NCBI GenBank assembly: GCA_964236535.1
Contig: CAXSEF010000059.1
Span: 1-20,791, forward strand
Source: CAXSEF01 sp964236535
Lineage (GTDB): Bacteria; Pseudomonadota; Alphaproteobacteria; Acetobacterales; Acetobacteraceae
Length of the DNA: 20,791 bases
Direction of reading: 5' to 3'
The notes under the pieces were generated by a model, which worked only from the letters and a program-made list of their open reading frames with translations, made no database searches and was not told where the DNA came from. The translations under genes and the position numbers were made by a program. This document shows positions 12,029 through 19,819 of the stretch, piece by piece; positions within the stretch are counted from its first letter, which is position 1, and every line of letters starts with the position of its first letter.

Positions 12029-13222
12029 TTATGCCTCCTGGATCTTATCCAGAGTCGCGGCCGGAACGCCGACCATGTTGTTCGACAGCAGGTACTTTGG
12101 AGCTGTGGCCATCCAGTGCTTCAAGGTAATCTCCTCGAACTTGCCGGCATCCCAGACCTGGATGATCTCGAGATCCTTGTCTCCGGTATTATACATCGCG
12201 TGTCCATAGCCGGCGGGAATATAGGCGGTATCACCCGGCTTCACGTCAGCTACCTTGCTACGCCCTCCCGAGCCGAACATCGCGACCTGACCCGTGCCCT
12301 TCAGGTAGAACTGGAGTTCACTTGCATTCGGATTCCAATGCAGTTCTTTCATCTGGCCAGGCTTGATGACCATCAGGCCGCCGGACATGGTGCTCGAAAT
12401 CGGCCACTCGTCGACTGTGGCAAGATTGAACGTCCCGCCATCAAAGTCGCGACGCGCCCGGACATCCTTCAGCAGACTGAACTTGTGCGTGGACTCCTTC
12501 GGCCACGGGGCGTCGACTGCCTGGGACATTGGGACCACCGGGCCGGCCTGAATGTAGGTCTCGCCCTTCGGGAAGGTATCAAAGGCCGCCTGCGTCAGAC
12601 CGAAATTCTTTGCCAGCATGTCTTTCGGCGTCACATCGATCCAGTCGGAGATCGAGAAAGTGCCATGTTCAGAAAATGCGCCATTGTTAAACATCAAAAC
12701 AAAGTGCATCGGCTTGTCGCCGATCGTCTGGATGGCGTGTCCATGGCCCTTGGGGAAAAACCACAAATCGCCAGGGCCATAGTTGTTGATTTCAGTCTGC
12801 CCTGAAGGATCGAGCACGACAGTCTGGCAATGGCCTTCAATGACGTAGGCCCACTCTGCCGCAATCGCATGCCAGTGCAACTCACGCGACGCGCCCGGAT
12901 CGAGGAACATGTGAACTGACGCGAGACCCTGCATAATCGGGAGATTGTGCTCGGTCGATTCCTTGGCCCATCCGCCCGAGGTTATCTTCGGCTTTCCGCC
13001 ATCGAGCGACCGGGTGAATTCAGGCATTTCTCCCACGTCCTTCGGGTCGTGGTAGGCAACCCCCTGACCCGGCGGCAGTTGGGTCACGTCAAGCCCGAAG
13101 CCTCCATCACCAGGCTTGCCGGCATCCTGCTTGACAGCTTCCGCCGCCGCCGCCTTTATCGCAACAAGCCCGCCAGCGCTTACTGCGGCGGTTCCGAGAA
13201 AAGCGCGTCTGCTACCATCCAT
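12029..13222 (-). CDS. Tat-exported bicupin, oxalate-decarboxylase-like
   Basis: This 397-residue protein starts with a twin-arginine signal (SRRAFLGTAAVSAGGLVAI, residues 4-22), so export of a folded metalloprotein is inferred. Two cupin domains follow. Cupin 1 is complete: RELHWHAIAAEWAY (Arg113, His116, His118, Glu123) and FFPKGHGHAIQ (His162). The lid-like segment is SEHG (184-187), keeping the Glu that corresponds to the proton donor of Bacillus OxdC (SENS). Cupin 2 reads KELHWNPNASEL with His341 later, so one metal-ligand His is Asn (297) and the Arg equivalent is Lys. Overall alignment to Mn-dependent oxalate decarboxylase runs full length. The ATG at 13222 is chosen because it puts the Tat motif at the N-terminus; an upstream start would bury it. 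Base composition is visibly less GC-rich than neighbours, suggesting transfer. Oxalate as substrate is likely but unproven. Confidence 0.85.
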   Translation of the reverse strand: MDGSRRAFLGTAAVSAGGLVAIKAAAAEAVKQDAGKPGDGGFGLDVTQLPPGQGVAYHDPKDVGEMPEFTRSLDGGKPKITSGGWAKESTEHNLPIMQGLASVHMFLDPGASRELHWHAIAAEWAYVIEGHCQTVVLDPSGQTEINNYGPGDLWFFPKGHGHAIQTIGDKPMHFVLMFNNGAFSEHGTFSISDWIDVTPKDMLAKNFGLTQAAFDTFPKGETYIQAGPVVPMSQAVDAPWPKESTHKFSLLKDVRARRDFDGGTFNLATVDEWPISSTMSGGLMVIKPGQMKELHWNPNASELQFYLKGTGQVAMFGSGGRSKVADVKPGDTAYIPAGYGHAMYNTGDKDLEIIQVWDAGKFEEITLKHWMATAPKYLLSNNMVGVPAATLDKIQEA

Positions 13223-13660
13223 GTCGTTGGCTCTCAATGTTGCGATCTGTTCGCAGTTTGGCCGGCAACCAGGGCATACGCAAGAGAATCGTGTCGGCGC
13301 GCCGTATGGCTGCCAGCAGGTCGCATTTTGCGAAATCCGCGGTGGCTCAATTCGGCGGGCGAGTGCCATGCAGCTCCGGCCTCTTAGGAGATGTCGGGAT
13401 GCCTAGAAAGAGTCAAGTTCGGCATGGTGCTGAACATGACTCGGTCGGCCCGTGCCGGGGCTGGCTCCTGGATTGGCGGGATAACGCCCGAGCCTTCATC
13501 GGTGCAACAAGGTAGCGCGCCTTCTTCGCGTGCGATCGGACACGGTGCCGTGCCTTGGCAAATGGGCGTCCGGACTCCGGCCATCCATGTTCGCGTCGCT
13601 GACCTGCTCGCCCAGTACAGGGTTTCCGCATCAACCCGGGTCAGCATCAGGCCGGCGCCG
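13223..13660. other. Intergenic region upstream of the bicupin gene
   Basis: About 438 bases with no recognised gene. An 87-codon open frame on the minus strand (13647-13384) and overlapping frames on the plus strand show no family motif. The bicupin promoter should lie at the left end; only weak -35/-10 candidates were visible, so none is called. Confidence 0.5.
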
Positions 13661-14479
13661 TCATGTGAAGCGGACCTGTTGCCGATACGCGGTCACGATC
13701 ACCGCCAGCCGGTCCGCCAGTCGGCGCCCTGGCCCGCCAGTCCTGTTCTTGTCGCGGGAAAAGCCGCGGAGGTCGCGGTGGGCAAGCACTGCAGGCAGTA
13801 CTGCTGCCATGGCAGGCAGTGGCAGGCGGAGCCCCTCTCCTGCAGACAGCAGCGCGTGCCCTACCTCCGCCAAATCTGCGCGCACCGCGACCGTCCCGGG
13901 CGCGTCTGGATCAGCGATCACCGTATGGCGATCCAGCCCTTGCCTGCCCAGCACGTCCTCGGGCAGCAGGCAGCGGCCCTGCCGCGCCAGAGCACGGACG
14001 TTGCGCAGCGTTCCGGCCGCGCCATAGGCGGCGCCGAGCGCACGCACCTGCGTCAGGGCTTGCGAAGGCGCGCCGAGCAGCTGCGCCGCCGCAACCGCCA
14101 CGCCCCCTGCCCCATCCAGCAAGGTGCAGCGCCATTCGGCGAGCGTTGCGATGACATCCTCGGCCTCAGTCTCACGCGCTGCGACCATGCCCAGTAGGGC
14201 CGCGCGGTCAAGAGCGCCGCACTCGACGGCATGGACAAGCGGCAGCGCCACCTCGTGCTGGCGGTGGGCACCCTCGACCACCTCCCGCCACCACTGCAAG
14301 CGAATCAGCGCCAGCATCGGCATCGAGGCCACCTCACGGGCGCGCGCCAGCTCGTGGTTGAAGGCATAGAGTATCAGCAGTGTCTCGCGCAGCGGCTCCG
14401 GGGCGAACAGGGCTGTCAGGAAGCGATCGGGGTCGTGGCGCCGGACCAGCGCCGCGACAGGCGAAAGTTGCTGCGTCAC
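13661..14479 (-). CDS. Squalene/phytoene synthase-like protein, NDUFAF6 type
   Basis: The 272-residue product has the all-helical squalene/phytoene synthase fold: VRRHDPDRFLTALFAPEPLR, LILYAFNHELARAREV, MLALIRLQWWREVVEG, then ALGAAYGAAGTLRNV. The first Asp-rich motif (DxxxD) that binds prenyl diphosphate in true synthases is replaced by NHELA, so prenyl-transferase activity is doubtful. This pattern is that of the alphaproteobacterial relatives of mitochondrial complex I assembly factor NDUFAF6, and a role in respiratory-complex assembly is inferred. The GTG at 14479 (MTQQLSPVAALVRRHD) is preferred. An ATG at 14671 would add 64 low-complexity residues and overlap the sodB start codon. It is divergent from sodB. 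Confidence 0.82.
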   Translation of the reverse strand: MTQQLSPVAALVRRHDPDRFLTALFAPEPLRETLLILYAFNHELARAREVASMPMLALIRLQWWREVVEGAHRQHEVALPLVHAVECGALDRAALLGMVAARETEAEDVIATLAEWRCTLLDGAGGVAVAAAQLLGAPSQALTQVRALGAAYGAAGTLRNVRALARQGRCLLPEDVLGRQGLDRHTVIADPDAPGTVAVRADLAEVGHALLSAGEGLRLPLPAMAAVLPAVLAHRDLRGFSRDKNRTGGPGRRLADRLAVIVTAYRQQVRFT

Positions 14480-14669
14480 CCCGGCAGTTCCGAGAGATCG
14501 GATGGTCTCGCGCTGCCGGTGCGGCACGGCGCCACCGCTTCCTGTTCCGGAACCATCCCCTGCGCCCGCGTTAGCAGGCGACGGCCGCGAGGGGCGAGTC
14601 CGCGCGTCACGGCGATCGATGCGGCTTGCACCTTTGGAAGACCGTCGTTGCACTGCACTGAGATGCACC

Positions 14670-15275
14670 ATGGCGTTCGAGCTTCCCGCGCTGCCCTATG
14701 ACAAGAACGCGCTGGCCGGCCAGGGGATGTGCCAGGAGACCCTGGAGCTGCACCATGACAAGCACCACCAGGCCTACGTCACGGCGCTGAACGGCTTCGT
14801 CGAGAAGGACGCGCAGCTGCAGGGCAAGTCGCTCGACGAGATCATCGCGCTCAGCCACGGCAAGCCGGATCTGGCGCCGGTGTTCAACAACGCGGGCCAG
14901 CACTGGAACCACATCGTGTTCTGGCAGGCGATGAGCCCGCACGGCGGCGGCATCCCCGGCAGGCTGGAGCAGAAGCTGGTCGAGGATTTCGGGGCTGTCG
15001 ACAAGTTCAAGGAGGCGTTCAAGACCGCGGCCACGACGCAGTTCGGCTCGGGCTGGGCGTGGCTGGTGGCGGGCCCGGACGGCAAGCTGAAGGTGACCAA
15101 GACGCCGAACGGCTCGAACCCGCTGGCGACCGGCGAGGGCCGGGTGCTGCTCGGCCTCGACGTGTGGGAACACAGCTACTACCTCGACTTCCGCAACCGC
15201 CGCCCGGACTACGTGACCAACTGGATGGACAAGATCGCCAACTACGAGTTCGCGGAAAGCCAGCTCGCCGCCTGA
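14670..15275 (+). CDS. sodB: Superoxide dismutase, iron type
   Basis: This cytoplasmic enzyme of 201 residues dismutates superoxide to oxygen and hydrogen peroxide. All metal ligands are present: His28 (LELHHDKHH), His81 (HWNH), Asp164 and His168 (LGLDVWEHSYYLDF). Gln77 in AGQHWNH matches the Gln69 of E. coli FeSOD, whereas MnSOD has Gly there, so iron (or cambialistic) use is predicted. Length and start (MAFELPALPYDKNAL) are canonical; the open frame upstream of 14670 is not conserved, and only a weak ribosome binding site precedes the ATG. It is convergent with the AAA ATPase gene, with 29 bases between stops. Confidence 0.96.
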   Translation: MAFELPALPYDKNALAGQGMCQETLELHHDKHHQAYVTALNGFVEKDAQLQGKSLDEIIALSHGKPDLAPVFNNAGQHWNHIVFWQAMSPHGGGIPGRLEQKLVEDFGAVDKFKEAFKTAATTQFGSGWAWLVAGPDGKLKVTKTPNGSNPLATGEGRVLLGLDVWEHSYYLDFRNRRPDYVTNWMDKIANYEFAESQLAA

Positions 15276-15304
15276 CGAGACGAGCTCGCCGGTCAGCCGG
15301 TTAA

Positions 15305-17158
15305 TCAGCGACCGCAAACCTGACGGGTATAGTCGTTCTCGGCGCTGTTCTGCGGCGAGATCGAACGGCAGAAGTATGGCAGCGACGATCTGGTCTCGCC
15401 GACCGGATTATCGCGCGCCTCCGGTCCCGGTTCAGGGGCGAGCCTTGGCTGAGACGACCGGTTTCGCCGGAGACCGACCGGCACCGCGACCACGACACCG
15501 CGCGGCCATGGCCCCGGGCTGTCAATACCGGGGTTAAGGGTTCGGAACAGAGCCTGCGCCGCGGCGTCGTTGCGCCCAAAGATGCGCACCAGCAGGCGTG
15601 ACATCGTTTCTCCGCCAACAGCTCTGTGCATCAGTACTGGCCCGTCATAGCCGCGTGCCTGACGAGAGCTCAAGCGGGCGGGCGGCAGCGGGGGCGGCGA
15701 CACATCGCCGACCGAACCCTCGGTCGGCTGCTCGATACTCGACCTCGGGTCCGCGTTCGACGCCGCCAGCACCTGGATGTCCGGACTGGCGGGCATAGGC
15801 GGTATGCGCGCGGGCGCCACATCGGGGATCGCCAGTTCGATCCGGCTGCCAATCGGGCGGGGCACCGGCGCCGTGACCGAGGCTGCACCCGGCGCCGCTA
15901 CGAGCGACAGCGCGGACATCGCCATCATCCCCGGCGGCAATGGCAAAGCCGCGAGCGCCGGTGCGTTCGAACCAGATCCATCCGGCACTGGAAGCGTCGT
16001 TACCGGAGAGATCGGCGTGGCGAACGGGTCGGCCCGGGGTATCGACGGGCTCGTCAGTGCCTGATCGCCGACCGAGGGTGTCGGGATCGGAGAGGGTGTG
16101 CCGGTTCCATTCGACGGTGCCGCACCCTGGGAGGATGCGTCGAGAGGCGACGACGGGGGTGCTGCCGGGACGGAGTCGGCAGGGGCCTGGATCGCCGGGG
16201 GTGACAAGGTTCCAATCAAACCCGCGCCCGGCGCCGGACTGTTCACGCGGCTCGGGCCGCCGAGCCCGAGCACTAGTCCGGCGACCGCCAGCGCAGTGCC
16301 CGCAGCACCCGCAAGCAGTACGGGCATCGCCCCGCGCAGGCGCACAAACAAGGCAAGCCGGGCCGCCCGGGTGGCGAAATGCACGGTCGCCGGAGTCACT
16401 AAACGACCTCTCTCGACGCCGGCGAGCGCGAGGCAGTCGTCGGTCAGATGGTCGATCCGCCTGGGATTGCCTCCAGCACGCAGCAGCACCTCGTCGACGG
16501 CGAGCAGCGACATTCTGCGCCTGATGCCACCATGCATCGCGAATCTCCGGGCGATGTACTCGCGCGCCTGACGCAGAGTCAAAGGCGGAATGGTCAGGAA
16601 CAACGCGTCACGCGCACTGGCCTGAATTTGTGCCCGCAGCTGGGCGGACCCGAGCAGGATGGCGTGCAGCGAGCCGCGGCCTTGTTCGCCAGCCGGGCGG
16701 CCGCCGGTCAGCAGGGCGAAGGATTGCACGGCCTCTAGCGGCCAGAAATCCGCGTCATCCAGGATGAAGGCGAGCGGCAGTCCCGGCCGGGCGTTGCCGA
16801 CCAGTCTTGCTGCCGCCGGGTCCGGAGCGCGCGCCAACAGGTTGGGGTCGATTTCCAGCGATGCGGCGAGCTGCGCCAGCAGGGCCATGCGGGTCGGCCT
16901 GGGTGGTCGGCGCACCCGGACTGCCGCCATGCCGCGCTCGCGCAGCCCGTCAGCAATGGCATCCGCCACCACCGTCTTACCGGCACCAGACTCGGCGGTG
17001 ATCGTGACCAGAGCGGCGTGATGCTCGATCGCGTTCAACGTCGCCACGACCGCATCCTCCTGCGGGATGGTGAGGAGCACGTCGCCGTTGCGCGAGACCG
17101 CGGCGTGCGGGTGCTGGGTAACGCCGCTCTGCGTGGTGCTACGGTACTGCTGGTTCAT
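15305..17158 (-). CDS. ExeA/GspA-like AAA ATPase with membrane segment and LysM-like C-terminus
   Basis: The 617-residue protein has an N-terminal AAA domain: Walker A AESGAGKT (55-62; the usual first Gly is Ala), Walker B LAFILDDAD (129-137) and a sensor-2-like GGNPRRIDHLTDDCL (229-243). This is the pattern of ExeA/GspA ATPases, which help assemble type II secretion outer-membrane pores. A hydrophobic helix (about 278-300) would cross the inner membrane. A long Pro/Ala/Ser-rich linker (about 300-500) follows. The MHRAVGGETMSRLLVRIFGR ... LNPGI ... WPRGVVVAVP segment (about 512-562) resembles a LysM peptidoglycan-binding repeat. ExeA carries a different peptidoglycan-binding domain there, so the architecture is analogous. 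No other secretion genes are adjacent. It lies 91 bases after the lipoprotein gene, probably co-transcribed from yajC. Confidence 0.78.
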   Translation of the reverse strand: MNQQYRSTTQSGVTQHPHAAVSRNGDVLLTIPQEDAVVATLNAIEHHAALVTITAESGAGKTVVADAIADGLRERGMAAVRVRRPPRPTRMALLAQLAASLEIDPNLLARAPDPAAARLVGNARPGLPLAFILDDADFWPLEAVQSFALLTGGRPAGEQGRGSLHAILLGSAQLRAQIQASARDALFLTIPPLTLRQAREYIARRFAMHGGIRRRMSLLAVDEVLLRAGGNPRRIDHLTDDCLALAGVERGRLVTPATVHFATRAARLALFVRLRGAMPVLLAGAAGTALAVAGLVLGLGGPSRVNSPAPGAGLIGTLSPPAIQAPADSVPAAPPSSPLDASSQGAAPSNGTGTPSPIPTPSVGDQALTSPSIPRADPFATPISPVTTLPVPDGSGSNAPALAALPLPPGMMAMSALSLVAAPGAASVTAPVPRPIGSRIELAIPDVAPARIPPMPASPDIQVLAASNADPRSSIEQPTEGSVGDVSPPPLPPARLSSRQARGYDGPVLMHRAVGGETMSRLLVRIFGRNDAAAQALFRTLNPGIDSPGPWPRGVVVAVPVGLRRNRSSQPRLAPEPGPEARDNPVGETRSSLPYFCRSISPQNSAENDYTRQVCGR

Positions 17159-17249
17159 GATCGCCTGGATGGTGCCTCACTGCGGCAGAAGTGAAGCAGA
17201 TGTTGGTTGGCGCGTTCCGGTGCAACCAAAATGTCTGGCGGCACTCCGC

Positions 17250-17672
17250 TCAGCTGAAGCGGTGGGCGAATACCATGTCGTAGCCGCATGGGCCGCCGCT
17301 GATGCGGCCGACGAATTGAAGCGCCGCGACACGGCCCGTCAGCCTGGTCGGCCCGGAGGCCAAGTCGACGGCGCCGTCCCTGCCCAGCGAGCCGGTAAGG
17401 ACCGGGTTGCGTTCGTCATGATAGGTGACCTGCCCGGCATCGAGCACGAGTTCCCCCGTGCCGCCGGCGTTGCAGTCGCCATGGAACGAGGTCAGGACCG
17501 ACAACCCGGAATACACTCCGTCGGGACGCCCGGCTACCGGGTCGGCTGGCGTCTGGTCAGGCGGCATCGCGGGTGGGTAAGGCTGCCTAGCGGCGATCGG
17601 TGTGGCACCTGCGCAGCCGCACAGCATCGTCAGAATCAGCAGGCAAGGACTCCGCGGAGCCCCTGCCGTCAC
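17250..17672 (-). CDS. Small predicted lipoprotein of unknown function
   Basis: The family of this 140-residue protein is not recognised. It starts with a short hydrophobic segment and a lipobox-like LCGC (17-20), so Cys20 would be lipid-modified after export. After a Pro-rich stretch (31-50) the mature domain, from DGVYSGLSV on, looks like a compact beta domain with alternating Gly and hydrophobic residues. Two cysteines (67 and 129) could form a disulfide. The start is a GTG at 17672 that overlaps the yajC stop in GTGA, which strongly favours this start and coupled translation. Its place between yajC and the AAA-LysM gene suggests an envelope role; nothing in the sequence shows a catalytic site. 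Confidence 0.75.
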   Translation of the reverse strand: MTAGAPRSPCLLILTMLCGCAGATPIAARQPYPPAMPPDQTPADPVAGRPDGVYSGLSVLTSFHGDCNAGGTGELVLDAGQVTYHDERNPVLTGSLGRDGAVDLASGPTRLTGRVAALQFVGRISGGPCGYDMVFAHRFS

Positions 17673-18046
17673 GACGCCTTGACCGCTGGCTTGATGTCAT
17701 TGGCCGGTGTCGGCACGTAGACGCTGCTGATGGTCTCGCGAAGCACGGTCACCCGGACGTTGGGGGCGATCTCCACCTCAATCTCGCGCATTCCGTCCCG
17801 CACCTTGGTGACGGTCGCCAGCATGCCCCCGGACGTCACAACCCGGTCGTTGCGCTTGAGCCCGCCGAGCTGGGCCTTGAGCACCTTCTGCGCCTGCTGT
17901 TGCGGGCGCAGAAGGAGGAACCAGAACACGATGAACACCAGCACGATCGGCGCGAACTGCAGCACCTGGGCGTTGCTGAAAATTCCGGCCAGGCCGCCGG
18001 CGTCCTGGGCATGGGCCGGCGTGATCAGCAGGTCGAGCAGGCTCAT
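17669..18046 (-). CDS. yajC: Preprotein translocase subunit YajC
   Basis: YajC is the small inner-membrane partner of SecD and SecF, which aid protein export through SecYEG. The 125-residue protein has a short N-terminal segment (MSLLDLLITPAHAQ), one membrane helix (about 28-47, APIVLVFIVFWFLLLRPQQQ) and the conserved cytoplasmic domain LKRNDRVVTSGGMLATVTKV. Length and sequence are typical. It is divergent from the DUF815 gene, as in many alphaproteobacteria. However, secD and secF, which normally follow, are absent: the next genes are a lipoprotein (4-base overlap) and an AAA-LysM protein. Confidence 0.96.
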   Translation of the reverse strand: MSLLDLLITPAHAQDAGGLAGIFSNAQVLQFAPIVLVFIVFWFLLLRPQQQAQKVLKAQLGGLKRNDRVVTSGGMLATVTKVRDGMREIEVEIAPNVRVTVLRETISSVYVPTPANDIKPAVKAS

Positions 18047-18215
18047 GGTTGGGCGCTTCCGGGTTGCCGAGATCCTTGGCGGACCATAGGTTCCGCGCCC
18101 ATCGCGTCAACCTTGCATCGCGCGGCCCTGCCGGTTGCACGCCTCGTGCCGGACGGGTCGCCTCTCCCGCTTGTGCGACCATGCGCCGTCTCCTCCTCGA
18201 CCGGATCACCAGCCA

Positions 18216-19076
18216 ATGCCCGAAATCCTGAATACCCAGATCGCTGCGTTGCTGGCCCGTGTCGCCGAGGCGCTCGAACGTCTCGCACCGCCGCCGGCCG
18301 GGGCCATCAACCTATCGGTTGCCGACGGCTTCGTGTGGAACCCCGAACGCCCCGAACTGCGACCGGTGGCGCGCGTCGCCCATGTTGACATCGAGCTGCT
18401 GCAGGGAGTGGACCGGCAGCGCGGTCTGGTGCTGGAGAACACGCTCCGCTTTGCCCGCGGCCTACCGGCCAACAATGCCATGCTCTGGGGCGCGCGCGGG
18501 ATGGGCAAGTCGTCGCTGGTCAAGGCCGCACACGCGGAGGCCAATGCGGAACGGCCGGGCAGCCTCGCTTTGATCGAGATCGAGCGTGGCGACATCGGCA
18601 CGCTGCCCGAACTGCTGCGGGTATTGCGCGGCCAGTCGCGGCGCTGCTTGGTGTTCTGCGACGACCTGTCGTTTGAACGCGAGGACGCCGACTACAAGGC
18701 GCTGAAATCAGTGCTCGATGGCGGCATCGAGGGCAGGCCTGATACGGCGTTGTTCTACGCCACTTCCAATCGCCGCCACCTGATGCCGCGCGACATGATC
18801 GACAACGAGCGATCAAGTGGGATCAACCCTGGCGAGGCGGTCGAGGAGAAGATTTCGCTGTCCGATCGGTTCGGCCTTTGGATCGGCTTCCACAACTGCG
18901 ACCAGGACACCTATCTGGCAATGGTCCGAGGCTACTGTGCGCAGCTTGGACTGCCGATCGGGGACGAGGCGCTGCGGGCGCAGGCGCTCGAGTGGTCGAC
19001 CACACGCGGCGGCCGGTCGGGTCGGGTCGCCTGGCAGTTCACCCAGGATCTCGCGGGCCGGCTCGGAGTTGCATGA
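18216..19076 (+). CDS. DUF815 family AAA-type ATPase
   Basis: This 286-residue cytoplasmic P-loop ATPase belongs to the DUF815 family, whose role is not established. Walker A is GARGMGKS (92-99) and Walker B is RCLVFCDDLSFE (143-154), followed by the family-typical YKALKSVLDGG, LFYATSNRRHLMPR and LSDRFGLWIGFHNC. The ATG at 18216 gives the expected N-terminus; 27 codons of open frame before it are not conserved. No strong ribosome binding site is visible. It is divergent from yajC with about 170 bases between starts, a conserved alphaproteobacterial arrangement that suggests a link to membrane protein handling, though this is inference. Confidence 0.9.
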   Translation: MPEILNTQIAALLARVAEALERLAPPPAGAINLSVADGFVWNPERPELRPVARVAHVDIELLQGVDRQRGLVLENTLRFARGLPANNAMLWGARGMGKSSLVKAAHAEANAERPGSLALIEIERGDIGTLPELLRVLRGQSRRCLVFCDDLSFEREDADYKALKSVLDGGIEGRPDTALFYATSNRRHLMPRDMIDNERSSGINPGEAVEEKISLSDRFGLWIGFHNCDQDTYLAMVRGYCAQLGLPIGDEALRAQALEWSTTRGGRSGRVAWQFTQDLAGRLGVA

Positions 19077-19205
19077 GCCGTCGGGCAGACAGGTGAGGCA
19101 AAGGCGGCCCGCGGCCTGCGACCGTGTCAGCACAGGGCGAACTTGCGTTCTGCCTGGCAGTTACACCTTGTGCAGGTGGTGCAAAGCTGGCGCGGGCTGC
19201 CTTTC

Positions 19206-19225
19206 GGCCGCCGTATTGTGCGGCC
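19206..19225. repeat. Short inverted repeat before the YXWGXW gene
   Basis: GGCCGC (19206-19211) and GCGGCC (19220-19225) enclose 8 bases. It lies about 130 bases after the DUF815 stop and 34 bases before the next start, so it could be a terminator or a leader hairpin. The stem is short and there is no T-run. Confidence 0.3.
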
Positions 19226-19258
19226 AGGGTCGTCATAAAGTCATGAAAGAGTTCTCGA

Positions 19259-19588
19259 ATGTACCGTTCGCTGATCACGGGCATACTACTGCTCTGCGCC
19301 GCCGCAGCCCATGCCCAGCCCTACGCCCCCGAGGGCTATCCGCCGGGACCGCCCGGCGAAGGCTACCCGCCCCCGCCGGAGCTCCGCTACGAGGCGCCGC
19401 CGCCGCCGCCGCCGCCGGGCGCGGGCTACTTCTGGGTTGCCGGGCGCTGGGGCTGGCACCATGGACGCTACGACTGGATCCCGGGCCGGTACGTGGTTCG
19501 CGAGGCACGCTACCAGAGTTTCGTCCCGGGCCACTGGGATCGCCGCCCATACGGACCACCGGTCTGGATTCCCGACCATTGGCGCTGA
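19259..19588 (+). CDS. Exported YXWGXW-type small protein
   Basis: The 109-residue protein begins with a clear signal peptide (MYRSLITGILLLCAAAAHAQ, cleavage after AHA). A Pro/Gly/Tyr-rich stretch including a run of prolines follows. The mature C-terminal half contains aromatic repeats of the YXWGXW kind (GYFWVAGRWGWHHGRYDWIPGRYVV, given here only as its character, about residues 56-80; then WDRRPYGPPVWIPDHWR). Such proteins are small envelope proteins of unknown function. The ATG at 19259 has a purine-rich AAAGAG upstream. No partner gene is obvious. Confidence 0.82.
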   Translation: MYRSLITGILLLCAAAAHAQPYAPEGYPPGPPGEGYPPPPELRYEAPPPPPPPGAGYFWVAGRWGWHHGRYDWIPGRYVVREARYQSFVPGHWDRRPYGPPVWIPDHWR

Positions 19589-19819
19589 CCGCCAGTTGGC
19601 TCTCAAGCCAGGCGCCGAAGAACTGCTGCTCTCATCTGCTTATACGCGGGCGCAACTCACCCCGGCAGAACATCGTCCTGTGTCAGAGGCGGCGAAGCAA
19701 GACTGTTCAGGCGGGCGATCGGGAGGCTCTGCCCTTGGGCGCTCGGTCTCGCAACAAGCTGTTCGGGTGTCGGATCGGCCGTCCACGTCGATGCGACGGC
19801 ACCTTAGGCGCGCACTAGC
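19589..19819. other. Intergenic region between convergent YXWGXW and djlA-like genes
   Basis: About 231 bases with no recognised gene, RNA or clear terminator hairpin. Confidence 0.5.

Noticed and set aside
11973..12209. Short plus-strand open frame considered as a transposase fragment
   Set aside because: The Lys/Arg-rich start is suggestive but too short, and most of the frame is antisense to the conserved end of the bicupin.
13384..13647. 87-codon minus-strand open frame upstream of the bicupin gene
   Set aside because: No recognisable motif, no clear ribosome binding site, and overlapping open frames on the other strand look equally plausible.
14544..14553. GTTCCGGAAC palindrome between the synthase-like gene and sodB as a LexA or other operator
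   Set aside because: The half-sites face each other without the 7-base spacing of the alphaproteobacterial SOS box, and a 10-base palindrome alone is weak evidence.
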